Source: Stenomitos rutilans HA7619-LM2 (GTDB lineage: Bacteria; Cyanobacteriota; Cyanobacteriia; Leptolyngbyales; Leptolyngbyaceae). Taken from it: DNA of 64,000 nucleotides. A program made the position numbers and the translations under genes. The DNA lies in contig JAHHIE010000005.1 of NCBI GenBank assembly GCA_019358945.1, positions 62,001-126,000 on the forward strand. Reading direction: 5' to 3'. Of this stretch, positions 18,025 through 26,441 are shown one piece after another (position 1 is the stretch's first letter; each line of letters begins with the position of its first letter). Below the pieces are notes generated by a model. It had not been told where the DNA came from. It was given only the letters and a program-made list of their open reading frames with translations, and ran no database searches.

Positions 18025-19539
18025 ATGCAAACAACAATTTGGATGCGGCTGAAGCAGTCGCTCTCTTCTATAAGGCAGTGGTATGAACAAACGCCAGAGC
18101 GAGCGCTTGATCAAGCCTATGCGGCTGCCTTAATGATTAAGTCGATCGAGGACGAGCATTTTGATGGCAACCCGATCTCAGAAAACTCAGAGAAATACGG
18201 CACCAATTCTGCGGCAGTCTTTCAAGCAGAACTGAAAAAATGTCTCAAGATTGCAACGCTGCGATTATCAGAATTTAAGGCCAGTCGATATATCTTTAAT
18301 ACTACCGATGGATCTGCCAATGCACTTAAAGGCGTGACTTCACTCGCCAACAAAGAGCGATCGGCCATCATTTTAGAGAAGCTGAAGTTTATTGATGATG
18401 TACTCGCCACCTATCAGCCCCAACCAGCAGAATCGCTCTCGCTTGTCCCCGTTGAGCCAAATGGTGCCCCTCGGTTATCTGAACGCGAACAAGCTCAGCT
18501 AATAGTGCGCCCCACTGGAGATCTGAGCAATCAGCGCTTGAGTAACGGCCAAACGATTGAGCAACTCCAGCGATCGGGTGCAGCTTTGGATGATGATGGC
18601 ACGGGTATTTTTGACAAGTCTGGAGTGCTACCTCGAACCCTTGCCAGCACCATTAACCGCATCAAGCGAGATTTAGACCCAAATGCTGAACAGCAGGTGG
18701 TACGGAGCTTTCGGAGTACCAAGGTAAAAACACAAACGGCCATCCGCCTTTTACTTATCCTCATTGTTGTGCCCTTGCTGACCGAGCAAATCTCTAAAAC
18801 AGTCCTGATCGGCCCTGTTGTCGATGCTTTTCGATCGCCCGCTATCGCTGAACCCTTCTTAAACTTTGAGCTTCAAGAAGAAGCACTCCAAGAACTGCAA
18901 ACCTTTAAAGAACGACTAGAGTTTGATTTGCTCTTGGGGAAAGCACCCAGCCTTACCGATGAGGGCGGTGGGGAGCGTGGTGGCATTGGTGAAGCAACAC
19001 CCAACGAAGGTCAATCTGAAGGTAAACCTAGCGAAGGTAAACCCAGTTCTAGTGGTGAAGCGCCCAAGCCACTGAGCAAAGTCGAGCAAGAAGCTGCCAT
19101 TGAAGAAAAGTTGAAGGAAAGAGCTGAAGAGATCAAATTGGAATACAGCCGTACCAGCTCCGATGCCATCAAAAACGTCTTCGCTGATCTCTTTGCGGTA
19201 GGGGCCTTCGCGCTCGTGCTGCTGCTAAGGCGGCGTGATGTGGCAATTCTTAAGTCTTTTATTGACGACACCGTATACGGCCTGAGCGATAGCGCTAAAG
19301 CCTTCGTCATTATCTTGTTTACGGATATGTTTGTGGGGTTCCACTCACCTCACGGTTGGGAAGTGCTGCTAGAGGGGCTATCTAAACACTGGGGTTTGCC
19401 GCCCAACCACAGCTTCATCTTTCTCTTTATCGCCACATTTCCAGTGATCTTAGACACCATCTTCAAGTACTGGATCTTCCGCTACCTCAACCGCATTTCA
19501 CCGTCGGCAGTGGCAACTTACAAAAATATGAACGAATAA
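18025..19539 (+). CDS. pxcA: Proton extrusion protein PxcA (CemA family)
   Basis: A 504-residue member of the CemA/PxcA family, needed in cyanobacteria for light-induced proton extrusion. The N-terminal part has the family start IRQWYEQTPERALDQAYAAA (about residues 20-40). A first membrane helix lies near residue 235 (LLLILIVVPLLT), then a charged linker. Three further helices follow at the C-terminus, including AVGAFALVLLL, FVIILFTDMFVGFHSPHGWE in two parts, and FLFIATFPVILDTIFKYWIF. The linker holds a Gly/Glu/Ser-rich run (GEGKPSEGKPSS type). The ATG at 18025 is preferred; the frame extends to a TTG at 17980 and also has ATG at 18043. It diverges from the helicase-like gene. Confidence 0.9.
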   Translation: MQTTIWMRLKQSLSSIRQWYEQTPERALDQAYAAALMIKSIEDEHFDGNPISENSEKYGTNSAAVFQAELKKCLKIATLRLSEFKASRYIFNTTDGSANALKGVTSLANKERSAIILEKLKFIDDVLATYQPQPAESLSLVPVEPNGAPRLSEREQAQLIVRPTGDLSNQRLSNGQTIEQLQRSGAALDDDGTGIFDKSGVLPRTLASTINRIKRDLDPNAEQQVVRSFRSTKVKTQTAIRLLLILIVVPLLTEQISKTVLIGPVVDAFRSPAIAEPFLNFELQEEALQELQTFKERLEFDLLLGKAPSLTDEGGGERGGIGEATPNEGQSEGKPSEGKPSSSGEAPKPLSKVEQEAAIEEKLKERAEEIKLEYSRTSSDAIKNVFADLFAVGAFALVLLLRRRDVAILKSFIDDTVYGLSDSAKAFVIILFTDMFVGFHSPHGWEVLLEGLSKHWGLPPNHSFIFLFIATFPVILDTIFKYWIFRYLNRISPSAVATYKNMNE

Positions 19540-19584
19540 AGAGAGGCGCGGTAAGACTGTTAAAGAGAGACGCGGTAGGACTGT
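19537..19584 (+). repeat. 24-bp tandem repeat overlapping the pxcA stop
   Basis: Two 24-bp units (19537-19560 and 19561-19584) differ at three positions. The first contains the pxcA stop codon. Confidence 0.8.
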
Positions 19585-19967
19585 ATACAGAGCGCGCAGA
19601 GCAGTCACTTGGCACTGAAACAGGCTTCTTTCAGGAGTTTCGGGAATCGCTAACGACATCTCGATCGCCAGTATCGTACTAGATTGCAGGATTTACAGTC
19701 GCAAAATGCTGGCTGGGCACACCACTTTTTAGAACAAAATTAGCTTCATAAAGCAAGAAGTTTATCGCGTTATGGGCAGTAAGGTTGGTTCAGTTTCTGC
19801 CCTAAGATTTTGTCTGGCACCGAGCCAGTAAATCATACGTTGGGGTAGGGGTAATACGAATATAAAGAAATTAACAATAACTGAATGTGGATTTATTGCT
19901 CCATCTGCAAATAGCTGAACTATAATCACGGCACACATTTGAATCAACAATCCTAAAGGCTCATGCC
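19585..19967. other. Intergenic region upstream of the HU gene
   Basis: It contains the HU promoter near its end. The minus-strand open frame at 19762-20013 is probably not a gene: it runs into the HU gene and has no family pattern. Confidence 0.6.
19896..19926 (+). promoter_or_regulatory. Sigma70-type promoter of the HU gene
   Basis: A perfect -10 box TATAAT (19921-19926) lies 42 nt before the start codon. A weaker -35 (TTGCTC, 19896-19901) is 19 nt upstream of it. Confidence 0.65.
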
Positions 19968-20297
19968 ATGAACAAAAGTGAATTAGTGGACGCGATCGCA
20001 GCAAAGGCATCAATTACCAAGAAAGATGCAGACGCCGTACTCAGTGCAGCCGTAGATGCCATCATCGAGGCAGTCTCTTCTGGAGACAAAGTAACACTAG
20101 TCGGCTTTGGCACCTTTGAAGCGCGTCAACGCCAGGAGCGCGAAGGGCGCAACCCCAGTACAGGTAAGCCGATCAAGATTCCAGCAACGACTGTACCTGC
20201 GTTTTCGGCAGGTAAGTTGTTTAAGGAAAAAGTAGCTCCTGCAAAGGAAGAGAAAGAGGAAAAAGCTACGAAGGGGAAAGCCAAAGCGAAGAAATAA
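19968..20297 (+). CDS. hup: Histone-like DNA-binding protein HU
   Basis: A 109-residue HU/IHF-family nucleoid protein. MNKSELVDAIA, the DNA-binding arm core VGFGTFEARQRQEREGRNPSTG (split here over two beta strands) and IPATTVPAFSAGK are all present by residue 83. A Lys/Glu/Ala-rich tail follows (KEEKEEKATKGKAKAKK), longer than in most HU proteins and likely to add DNA contacts. HU bends and packages DNA as a dimer. The gene has its own promoter and a strong terminator. Confidence 0.96.
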   Translation: MNKSELVDAIAAKASITKKDADAVLSAAVDAIIEAVSSGDKVTLVGFGTFEARQRQEREGRNPSTGKPIKIPATTVPAFSAGKLFKEKVAPAKEEKEEKATKGKAKAKK

Positions 20298-20338
20298 CAG
20301 CTAATTCGCTTATTTGGTATGACGGCCTGCTAGTCGGT

Positions 20339-20368
20339 ACCCCTTGCCAGCGGCATGGGGTTTTGTTT
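20339..20368 (+). terminator. Rho-independent terminator after HU
   Basis: ACCCCTTGCC (20339-20348) pairs with GGCATGGGGT (20352-20361) with one mismatch. The tail is TTTTGTTT. Confidence 0.85.
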
Positions 20369-20604
20369 CTGCTGCGCGGTTCCTGCTTGAGCGCTCAGGG
20401 GCTCCTGAAGCGTTTTTGTGCTTCGAGTCTGGGCAGGTTCAGTGATCGTCGGCTACTATTCTCAAGACGACCTTCATCTGCCCTTCTGCTTCTAGAAACA
20501 AACTCTCAGGTACGTTCCAGGCAAACAATTTAGCTACACGGCGCTAAGGCTGTGCCATCAAGCTGTCGCAAAACGCACAACTGCTTGACATTTAAGGCTT
20601 GTGT
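20369..20604. other. Intergenic, nothing recognised
   Basis: After the HU terminator there is no gene pattern up to the small membrane-protein gene. GC-rich inverted steps (GCGCTCAGGGGCTCCTGAAGC) may add to termination. Confidence 0.5.
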
Positions 20605-20763
20605 TTACTGTCGAGCGTCACGATTCATCGCAAAGTTGTAGACGGCAACCGCGATCGCGAGCACCAGCAAGAGGTGAATGAGTCCACCAGCAATATGAAG
20701 CGAGAAGCCCAATAGCCAAAAGGCTGCTAGAACCACAACAAGCCCCCAAAGCAATCCAAACAT
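20605..20763 (-). CDS. Small lmo0937-type membrane protein
   Basis: A 52-residue protein with two hydrophobic helices: LLWGLVVVLAAFWLLGF (residues 4-20) and GLIHLLLVLAIAVAVYNF (residues 27-44). The WLLGF...GGLIHLLLVLAI pattern is that of the lmo0937 family of short stress-associated membrane proteins. The ATG at 20763 has AAGG 8 nt before it. A longer frame over the same DNA encodes a nonsense Cys/Ser-rich sequence and is not the gene. Function is unknown; homologues are often induced by salt or general stress, which I infer only loosely here. Confidence 0.8.
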   Translation of the reverse strand: MFGLLWGLVVVLAAFWLLGFSLHIAGGLIHLLLVLAIAVAVYNFAMNRDARQ

Positions 20764-21240
20764 AGTTATTACCTTCGATTGATGATGATATTGTAGGAGT
20801 CGCCACCGCGCTCAGAAAACACTCCAAAAGTAGAGATTGCTGTTCTGGCTCGTTCAGACTTATGGCATGGTGCCAAGACCAGAACAGCGCCGTTCTGCAC
20901 TCAATATCTGAAGCAGTAGATCGCTCCCCTTAGTGAAGAAAGCCAGTGCATGGTGTTGATCAAAAAGCCTGGAGTTGCAATTTACAGCGATTCTCGATCG
21001 AGTAAGCCACAGTCTTTCTAGGACGGGTGCAAGGTGTAGGGGCGCGGGTGTGGTGAAACCAAATGAAAACGTCTGTAAGGGACTTTAACCATCAAGAAGC
21101 TTAGTGCCGCTGGCTGAGGCGATCGTGACAAGGCAAATCACAGCGTTTGCACAAGAGAAGTGCTTCAAGTGACTGTTGGGTGCCCTCCTTTGCTGCTACA
21201 CCTCAGCATGTTCAGCTTTTTGCCCCTGGCTTGTTTGCAT
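20764..21240. other. Intergenic with a 10-bp-stem hairpin
   Basis: GCTGTTCTGG (20839-20848) pairs perfectly with 20879-20888 around a loop that itself holds TGGCA/TGCCA. The remainder shows no gene. Confidence 0.5.
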
Positions 21241-21804
21241 ATGAATCGTGTCGAACCAGAAGCACAGCCGATCACGCTAGTGATCTCCGAAGTCGTAGAA
21301 CCTGCCCAAGTCCAAGCTTACGAAGCCTGGACGAAAGGTATCAATCAGGCTGCCAGCCAGTTTGAAGGTTATCTAGGAGTCGATATTATTCGTCCTAGAG
21401 ATCATACGTTCTCCGAATACGTCATTATTGTGAAATTTGACCAGTACGCCCATTTTAGAAACTGGGCTACTTCAGCCACCTATAAGAACTGGATGGCGCA
21501 ATCTCGTGGTTTAGTGGTATCGCGATCGCGCCAGCAATCGCCGGGAGGACTGGCGTTATGGTTTATGTTGCCAAGCCATACTGGACAAAAGCCTCAACAA
21601 CCTGCTTATTACAAAATGGTAGCTCTTGGTGTCCTAGCAGTTTATCCATTAATCTTGCTTGCCAATGCCCTGCTTGGGCCATTGCTACAGGGTTTGCCAG
21701 GACTACTATCCTTGTTGATCTCAGTAACTTTTGTGTCAGCGTTGCTGACCTATCCAGTGATGCCTTGGCTCACACGGAGATTAAGCTTCTGGCTTTACCC
21801 ATGA
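21241..21804 (+). CDS. ABM-domain membrane protein (antibiotic biosynthesis monooxygenase-like)
   Basis: A 187-residue protein whose first 95 residues form a ferredoxin-like ABM domain (ITLVISEVVEPAQVQAYEAW, then EGYLGVDIIRP and YVIIVKFDQ). Two to three membrane helices follow (about residues 120-185: VALGVLAVYPLILLANALL, then LLSLLISVTFVSALLTYPVMPWL), so it is a membrane-anchored member. The MNRVEPE start at 21241 fits the domain border. The frame is open up to GTG at 21160 with an additional hydrophobic stretch, so a longer product cannot be excluded. Substrate unknown. Confidence 0.75.
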   Translation: MNRVEPEAQPITLVISEVVEPAQVQAYEAWTKGINQAASQFEGYLGVDIIRPRDHTFSEYVIIVKFDQYAHFRNWATSATYKNWMAQSRGLVVSRSRQQSPGGLALWFMLPSHTGQKPQQPAYYKMVALGVLAVYPLILLANALLGPLLQGLPGLLSLLISVTFVSALLTYPVMPWLTRRLSFWLYP

Positions 21805-22151
21805 TTCTGGCTTAGCCTTTAGCTTTCAGCGTTAAATGTCAGGCTGACTGCTGACCGCTAACTGCTAAACGCTAGTTAGGTCTAACACAGCATGCTTTTC
21901 ACGCATGATTTAGGACTGCTCCATCTAAATAGAGAGTAGTGGCAGCTTTCAATATCCCCAAAGCCAGACGTTAGGGTTACTCGCTTTTTCTAATCTGAAT
22001 TAGATCTGATAGGTATTGAGTCTGCAAACTGCCTGCAAAGCGGATTCTCATGCTCTCTTGTTAAAGGCTTACCTTTGAATACCAATTTTCAGCCATTTGA
22101 ATACTAATTTTCAGCCATTTCACTTTTCTAGTGTTTTAGGAGGTTAATACG
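21805..22151. other. Intergenic with a 22-bp tandem repeat
   Basis: It begins with dispersed repeat sequence (GCTGACTGCTGACCGC, 21843-21858). Two 22-bp units (22074-22095 and 22096-22117), differing at one base, sit 35-78 nt before the lipoprotein start and could bear on its expression. Confidence 0.7.
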
Positions 22152-22583
22152 ATGCTGCATCAGCATTTACGAAAATTTTTCGTTGCCTTGTTTCTTGTGT
22201 TCGTTCTTCTGACAACTTCTGCGTGCGCTACAGCCACTCAGGCAAAAGAGACCCCTTATTCTTCAGCAAAACCCACGATCGGCTACAGACAACTTGAACG
22301 CGGCAACACAGCCGCAGGACAAGGATTTGGTGACTGGGTGGTTCAAGCAAGCCGAGGGTTAGTTCAAGACGCTTATGTACGAGATAACGATAAGTTGGGG
22401 GCTGTGATTTCGTCCAAGGTGCAGCCTACAGAGGTGCGATCGCTAGCGAAATCTTTGGTTCAGGGCTTTCATCAGAATGCACCCAATCGGGATTTAACTG
22501 TTTTGATCTATGCCCCTGATAAAAAGCTGATTCTAACTGCCAAGTACAACAACGCTACGAAGCAGATTGATTACCAGGCATAG
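22152..22583 (+). CDS. Putative lipoprotein, unknown function
   Basis: A 143-residue protein with a signal peptide and the lipobox LTTSAC (Cys at residue 25). The mature part begins with a Thr/Ala/Ser-rich linker, then a mixed alpha/beta domain (FGDWVVQASRGLVQDAY; VLIYAPDKKLILTAKY). The start is firmly set by AGGAGG 8 nt before the ATG. I do not recognise the family. Its neighbours are small stress-type proteins. Confidence 0.75.
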   Translation: MLHQHLRKFFVALFLVFVLLTTSACATATQAKETPYSSAKPTIGYRQLERGNTAAGQGFGDWVVQASRGLVQDAYVRDNDKLGAVISSKVQPTEVRSLAKSLVQGFHQNAPNRDLTVLIYAPDKKLILTAKYNNATKQIDYQA

Positions 22584-22678
22584 TTAGCTGCAACCACCAT
22601 TTGCTCAACTATTTCAATGCAAATCGCTTCAGCTTATTTCATTTCAAGCCTATAAGTTTGTAAACGGAGTTTACCACC

Positions 22679-23194
22679 ATGAGTAGCAGTGACCAGTACA
22701 AACGCGAAATCATGAATGATTTGGCACGAGGCAATACTGACTCTCTCGATAAGATGCCAGAGGCAAGCAATTATGACAACTTTGACGATTTTGCCCAACG
22801 CTCTAGCCGTGAAGAACGCCGTCAGTTGTTCGGCAAAGCACTGAATCCCGATCGCATTCCTTCGACACAGATGGAGCCTGAACTGCAAAAAGCGATCGCC
22901 CAAATCAAACCCAATGAGCGAGCGGATGTAGCAAAAGATTTCTTTAAGCATCTTAAGCAACATCACTTAAGCGATCGTGATTTGGAGAGCCAGTTAGGGT
23001 TATCGTCTCACCATCCCAGCCATATGACGGCTGACGATGTCACTAAGCTAGCTGGATATGCTTATCACAACCATCCTGACGTTTTCCACGAGGTTCTCGC
23101 GGATCAACCGATCTTGATTCGTTTTCTCAGCAATCCGCTTGTGGGTGCCGCTTTTGGCGCAGTCGCAGCAAAGTGGCTTGGGCACCGCAAATAG
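22679..23194 (+). CDS. Conserved hypothetical protein with C-terminal glycine-rich helix
   Basis: A 171-residue hydrophilic protein rich in Asp, His and Lys, with a single nonpolar helix at the end (LVGAAFGAVAAKWLG, residues 153-167). The middle part has helices of the type RADVAKDFFKHLKQHHLSDRD. No catalytic motif is visible and I do not recognise the family. The start ATG follows GGAGTTTACCACC. It lies 95 nt after the lipoprotein gene on the same strand. Confidence 0.65.
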   Translation: MSSSDQYKREIMNDLARGNTDSLDKMPEASNYDNFDDFAQRSSREERRQLFGKALNPDRIPSTQMEPELQKAIAQIKPNERADVAKDFFKHLKQHHLSDRDLESQLGLSSHHPSHMTADDVTKLAGYAYHNHPDVFHEVLADQPILIRFLSNPLVGAAFGAVAAKWLGHRK

Positions 23195-23242
23195 CCATGC
23201 ACGTTCAATGTGTTTAGCGTAGCGCTATAGGGTTCTGAAAGC

Positions 23243-23353
23243 GTGAGTAAGAAAACGCGAAAGCCGCAACGAAGATGGCTCTGATGGTGGTTGAAAGCTT
23301 TAAACCCTTCATCATCAAAGCTTTCCAGGTTTTTCGTTTTTTGCTCTACTCAC
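23243..23353. repeat. Long imperfect hairpin (MITE-like or structured RNA)
   Basis: GTGAGTA (23243-23249) matches TACTCAC (23347-23353). The next 20 bases of each arm are also largely complementary. An inner stem GAAAGCTTT (23293-23301) pairs with AAAGCTTTC (23317-23325). Confidence 0.55.
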
Positions 23354-23391
23354 ACCAATTCTCTATGGAGCTGCATTCAATCTTGAGGGAG

Positions 23392-23412
23392 GGGCATGGC
23401 ACTGCCATGCCC
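23392..23412. repeat. Palindromic repeat, family 1 copy A
   Basis: GGGCATGGCA, C, TGCCATGCCC: perfect 10-bp arms around one base, followed by TACAG after one base. The related copy is at 28704-28726. Confidence 0.75.
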
Positions 23413-23464
23413 GTACAGCCTCGAATTTAGTGCAAGAACAAAAAGATTTGGTATCAGAACCCTA

Positions 23465-23608
23465 AAAGTCATCAATGCTAGTCGAGGTATTGATGGGAGC
23501 GGACACGCTTACTGGGTTGATCAAAAAGCTGGTTTTACAACCCAAGAACAAACTGACTTAATTCAATTTCTACTCTCGCTCGACGATAACCCGGCAATCT
23601 TATCTTAG
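23465..23608 (+). pseudogene. Possible remnant of a c-type cytochrome gene (C-terminal end)
   Basis: The frame NASRGIDGSGHAYWVD...GFTTQEQTDLIQFLLSLDDNP looks like the end of di-haem cytochrome c proteins, where a G-H-x-[FY] turn is followed by an LT..E...LI.FL.SL helix. No haem CxxCH is present. The preceding bases are palindromic repeat sequence rather than coding. I call it a fragment with low confidence. Confidence 0.35.
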
Positions 23609-23905
23609 GTGATTAATTGCGTTAGATCCAGATGAAGTAAGTGCAAAGGCTGGCATTTTGGAAAAGCCATCATCTCAGTTTTTTGAGGATCACTGATGCA
23701 TCAGTCTTATTTCGGTGAGAACTGACTTACCGCACGCCCTCAAATTCTTTCGTAGCTTCATCAGACTGTCCATCAAGGGGTGATGCCATAGCTGATGTTA
23801 ACCCCCTACGGGAAGCAATCAAGCCACGGGCAACGATGCTTCCCGTCTTTAAGAGATGACTAATTGACTGCTTAGCCCTTACAACGTTTCAGGTATTCTC
23901 TTCAC

Positions 23906-25177
23906 TCAGCCTACCAACCGCAATCCTTTGGTATGCAGGGTTTGCTCAAGTTGCTCCATTTCTTGCAGAGTTTCCCCCGCGACAATGCCGTAAATTTCGG
24001 TATAGATTTTGCCGTATTTCACTTTCTCCAGAGCAGAAAGAATGATCAAGTCCTGTCGTTCTAAATGCGATTTAAGTGTGACTAGAATGGCATCCAGCGT
24101 GCCATCCATGCGGTAGTCGGTGGAGTATTTGGCGATCGTCTTGTTCAACTTCAGCGATTGATGGCGTTGGAGACAGAGCGGTGTGGAACCGTTAATGCGA
24201 AAATTGGCATCGATCGCGTAAAGAGAGCCATCTCGGTCTTCCAAAACATCAAAGCCAATGACACCAAAGTACCCCTGTTGATGAGCATATTGACCGATCG
24301 CGGCGATCATGTCAGAGAATTGGCTCAAATCATGCGTGTAATCAATTACACCTCCTAAATACGTGCCAGTAGCACTAACAAGTTGCTGAGTAACGCCAAT
24401 GAGAGTAATTTCTCTCTGTTTGTTGACATAAAACTGTACGCAATAATTGTGAGTTTCGTTTTTAACAAATTCTGAAACAATGATTGTCCTTAACAGATTA
24501 ATCTTGAGGTATTGCTTCAGTTCTTCAAGGCAATAGTTCAGGTCACTTTGATTGTGGATGATGTAAGTGCCCTCTCCAGAAAGACCGTGAGATGTTTTGA
24601 TCAAGTAAGGGAATGGCCGGGAAAGCTGCATCTGGTCGAGGTTACTGTGATCCACCTGATAAGTTTGATAGGTGGGACAGAGTACCCCCAACTCAGCCAA
24701 GGTTGCTTTACTCAGCAGTCGATAATGCACCTCTGGATTAACGGCATGTTTTTCACGTCTCAGGTGGTCGAAGGGAAAGAGTGTCAGCACTCGATCGATG
24801 CGATCGCTCTGGCTCAGATCATCCAAGTAGGTTGAACAGTCTAGAAATTCTAACTGCTGGTATTGAAAGCCAAAATGGTCTCGCCAATAGTGCATCAGCA
24901 AGTCTTGAGGTGGACTAATCACCACACCGGGCAACGTGTCTCCTAACACGGCCAGATTTTTCCAGGGTTCTTTCTGGCAAATCTTATCGAACGATGTTTT
25001 GGTGGCTTCACTGTTACCATCCTGGAGAAAATATTTCTGAACGTTGGGGTAGGCTGCCCAACGGGCGGTTGCTGGATAGTTCAGGAGCAGCGCATAGTTC
25101 TCAACGTCAATGTCTTGTGCAAAAACATCGGAAAGAGAATTTCCCTGAAAAAACGGAAAGGTGTTCTGAGAAACCAT
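23906..25177 (-). CDS. ATP-grasp ligase of unassigned specificity
   Basis: A 423-residue ATP-grasp protein. The central and C-terminal lobes show FPYLIKTSHGLSGEGTYI (ATP-binding Lys and glycine loop), IIVSEFVKN (hinge), and VIGFDVLEDRDGSLYAIDANFRINGST (metal-binding Asp and Asn-x-Arg-x-N) written here in pieces. The NxRxN-type motif fits amino acid or peptide ligases. The N-terminal 120 residues are not a known domain to me. It begins 11 nt after the wreck of an isoaspartyl peptidase gene on the same strand, so the two probably formed an operon that made and cleaved, or modified, an amide or peptide bond. No product can be assigned. Confidence 0.8.
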   Translation of the reverse strand: MVSQNTFPFFQGNSLSDVFAQDIDVENYALLLNYPATARWAAYPNVQKYFLQDGNSEATKTSFDKICQKEPWKNLAVLGDTLPGVVISPPQDLLMHYWRDHFGFQYQQLEFLDCSTYLDDLSQSDRIDRVLTLFPFDHLRREKHAVNPEVHYRLLSKATLAELGVLCPTYQTYQVDHSNLDQMQLSRPFPYLIKTSHGLSGEGTYIIHNQSDLNYCLEELKQYLKINLLRTIIVSEFVKNETHNYCVQFYVNKQREITLIGVTQQLVSATGTYLGGVIDYTHDLSQFSDMIAAIGQYAHQQGYFGVIGFDVLEDRDGSLYAIDANFRINGSTPLCLQRHQSLKLNKTIAKYSTDYRMDGTLDAILVTLKSHLERQDLIILSALEKVKYGKIYTEIYGIVAGETLQEMEQLEQTLHTKGLRLVG

Positions 25178-25187
25178 ATCAGGGTCT

Positions 25188-25500
25188 TTAGGCGATCGCC
25201 AACGGTTGATCCTTACGGGTAAAAACAGTCGGTTGCTGCAACGCTTCGGTCATATAGGCAACCGCCGTATCTTGCGAATTATAGGCCCAACCGATGCGTC
25301 CCTGACGATCGATTACAATGCAACCTGCTTCACCCTCAACCTGTTCCTTTAAAGTATCGATCGTATGTCGAGACGCTGCTTCTGGGTGTTTGTCTCCTGC
25401 GAAGTCATCGATCACCGTCTTTGGCTGCGACTTTATCTTCTGTCACGGTTTTGGCTCCACCGTGAACAATGATGGCTGGGATAAGTGGATGGGCGAATAA
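25188..25500 (-). pseudogene. Isoaspartyl peptidase/L-asparaginase pseudogene with internal deletion
   Basis: Two pieces of an Ntn-hydrolase remain, in different frames. The N-terminus PAIIVHGGAKTVTEDKV (about 25415-25475) is joined directly to the C-terminal end EGEAGCIVIDRQGRIGWAYN (about 25245-25340). The central part with the autocatalytic Thr is gone, so most of the roughly 300-residue enzyme is missing. Intact relatives remove beta-aspartyl residues and also cleave cyanophycin-derived beta-Asp-Arg. The joint is near 25405-25415. Confidence 0.8.
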
Positions 25501-25671
25501 GTAGTGAGATGTTATTTTCCAGAGAGTTCTAACCCTGGTTGACTGACAAATCTTTCTGCGATCGCTGGGCCCGTCCTGCACTGCAAGTGCTGGCTTACAG
25601 AAGGAAGTCCGGATTTTCATCACGGGCAGGTGAGCAGCGTACTGAAGGGCTTTAAAGCACGCTCTAACCTG

Positions 25672-26082
25672 TTAGCGAGTTTTAGAACTCAATAGGTTCT
25701 GAACAGTTTGTAAAATCTCATCTAATCCACAATCCTTGGGCATGACAACGTCTACCTGCAAGCCAAAGGCATTGTCCAGGGTGAGATCGCCACGACTGAT
25801 AAACGCTGACGTGAGAATGGTGAGGGGTGGGCGTTTCAGTTGCGTTTTTAGCTGATGAATGATTTCGATACCGGTTATAGGCGTTTCATGACGATGATGA
25901 GGCGCGATCGTGAAGTCGATGATCACCAGATCGTAAGATTCAAGGGCAGAATTCAAAAAACTCTGGGCATCTGTAAAGGTTGTAACCTCAAAACTCGCCC
26001 TAAAGAAGCGTTGAATGGCAATACACCAACGTTCGTCGTCGTCCAGTACAGCCACCTTGGGCATTGCATTAGTCATTGGCAC
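25672..26082 (-). CDS. Stand-alone response-regulator receiver protein
   Basis: A 136-residue CheY-like receiver. The acidic pocket is VLDDDE (residues 12-17), the phosphoacceptor Asp is in DLVIIDFTI, the switch Ser/Thr is in LTSAFIS, and the conserved Lys is in MPKDCG. An inserted stretch (APHHRHETPITG) after the phosphoacceptor is slightly longer than usual. There is no output domain and no histidine kinase nearby. GTG at 26082 has AAGG 10 nt before it; ATG at 26076 is the alternative start. Confidence 0.88.
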   Translation of the reverse strand: MPMTNAMPKVAVLDDDERWCIAIQRFFRASFEVTTFTDAQSFLNSALESYDLVIIDFTIAPHHRHETPITGIEIIHQLKTQLKRPPLTILTSAFISRGDLTLDNAFGLQVDVVMPKDCGLDEILQTVQNLLSSKTR

Positions 26083-26441
26083 AAATCAAGACCTTAGCTT
26101 GTCAGGTAACGGTCTAAGCGCATCTATCAACTTCAGCTAAACAGGTTTGGCTCAGTTTTCCCAGTCTTACAGCGTTTAGTAAAGTGGGCAGTGCCCACAA
26201 TGGCTTAAAAGCCTTGTTGCAAGGGCTGTAGGTTTATATCCACTCTACAATTGTGGCTTATCGATGTAAAAACGGCTGTAATCCACAGTTTTATAGGTTG
26301 CCACTTGACCTTTTGAGACTAGATAACTCGTTTAACTATCGTACTGCGAACCGGAAGCCAGAAACTTCAGCTTTTATTAATCAGCATCTTGATCAACATT
26401 TGCTAGCATCTTGACGAACAGCAACCTAAGGCACGTTTGAT
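26083..26441. other. Intergenic, nothing recognised
   Basis: These 359 bp separate divergent genes. They presumably carry two promoters, but no specific motif was identified. Confidence 0.5.

Larger units (their letters stand above)
23195..23905. other. Repeat-rich gap between hypothetical gene and ATP-grasp gene
   Basis: It contains the hairpin element (23243-23353), palindrome (23392-23412), cytochrome-like fragment (23465-23608) and a further 300 bp without a recognisable gene. Confidence 0.6.

Noticed and set aside
19575-19588. GTA-N8-TAC in the gap after pxcA
   Set aside because: It lies within a tandem repeat and no TA-N3-T box follows at 20-24 nt in either direction.
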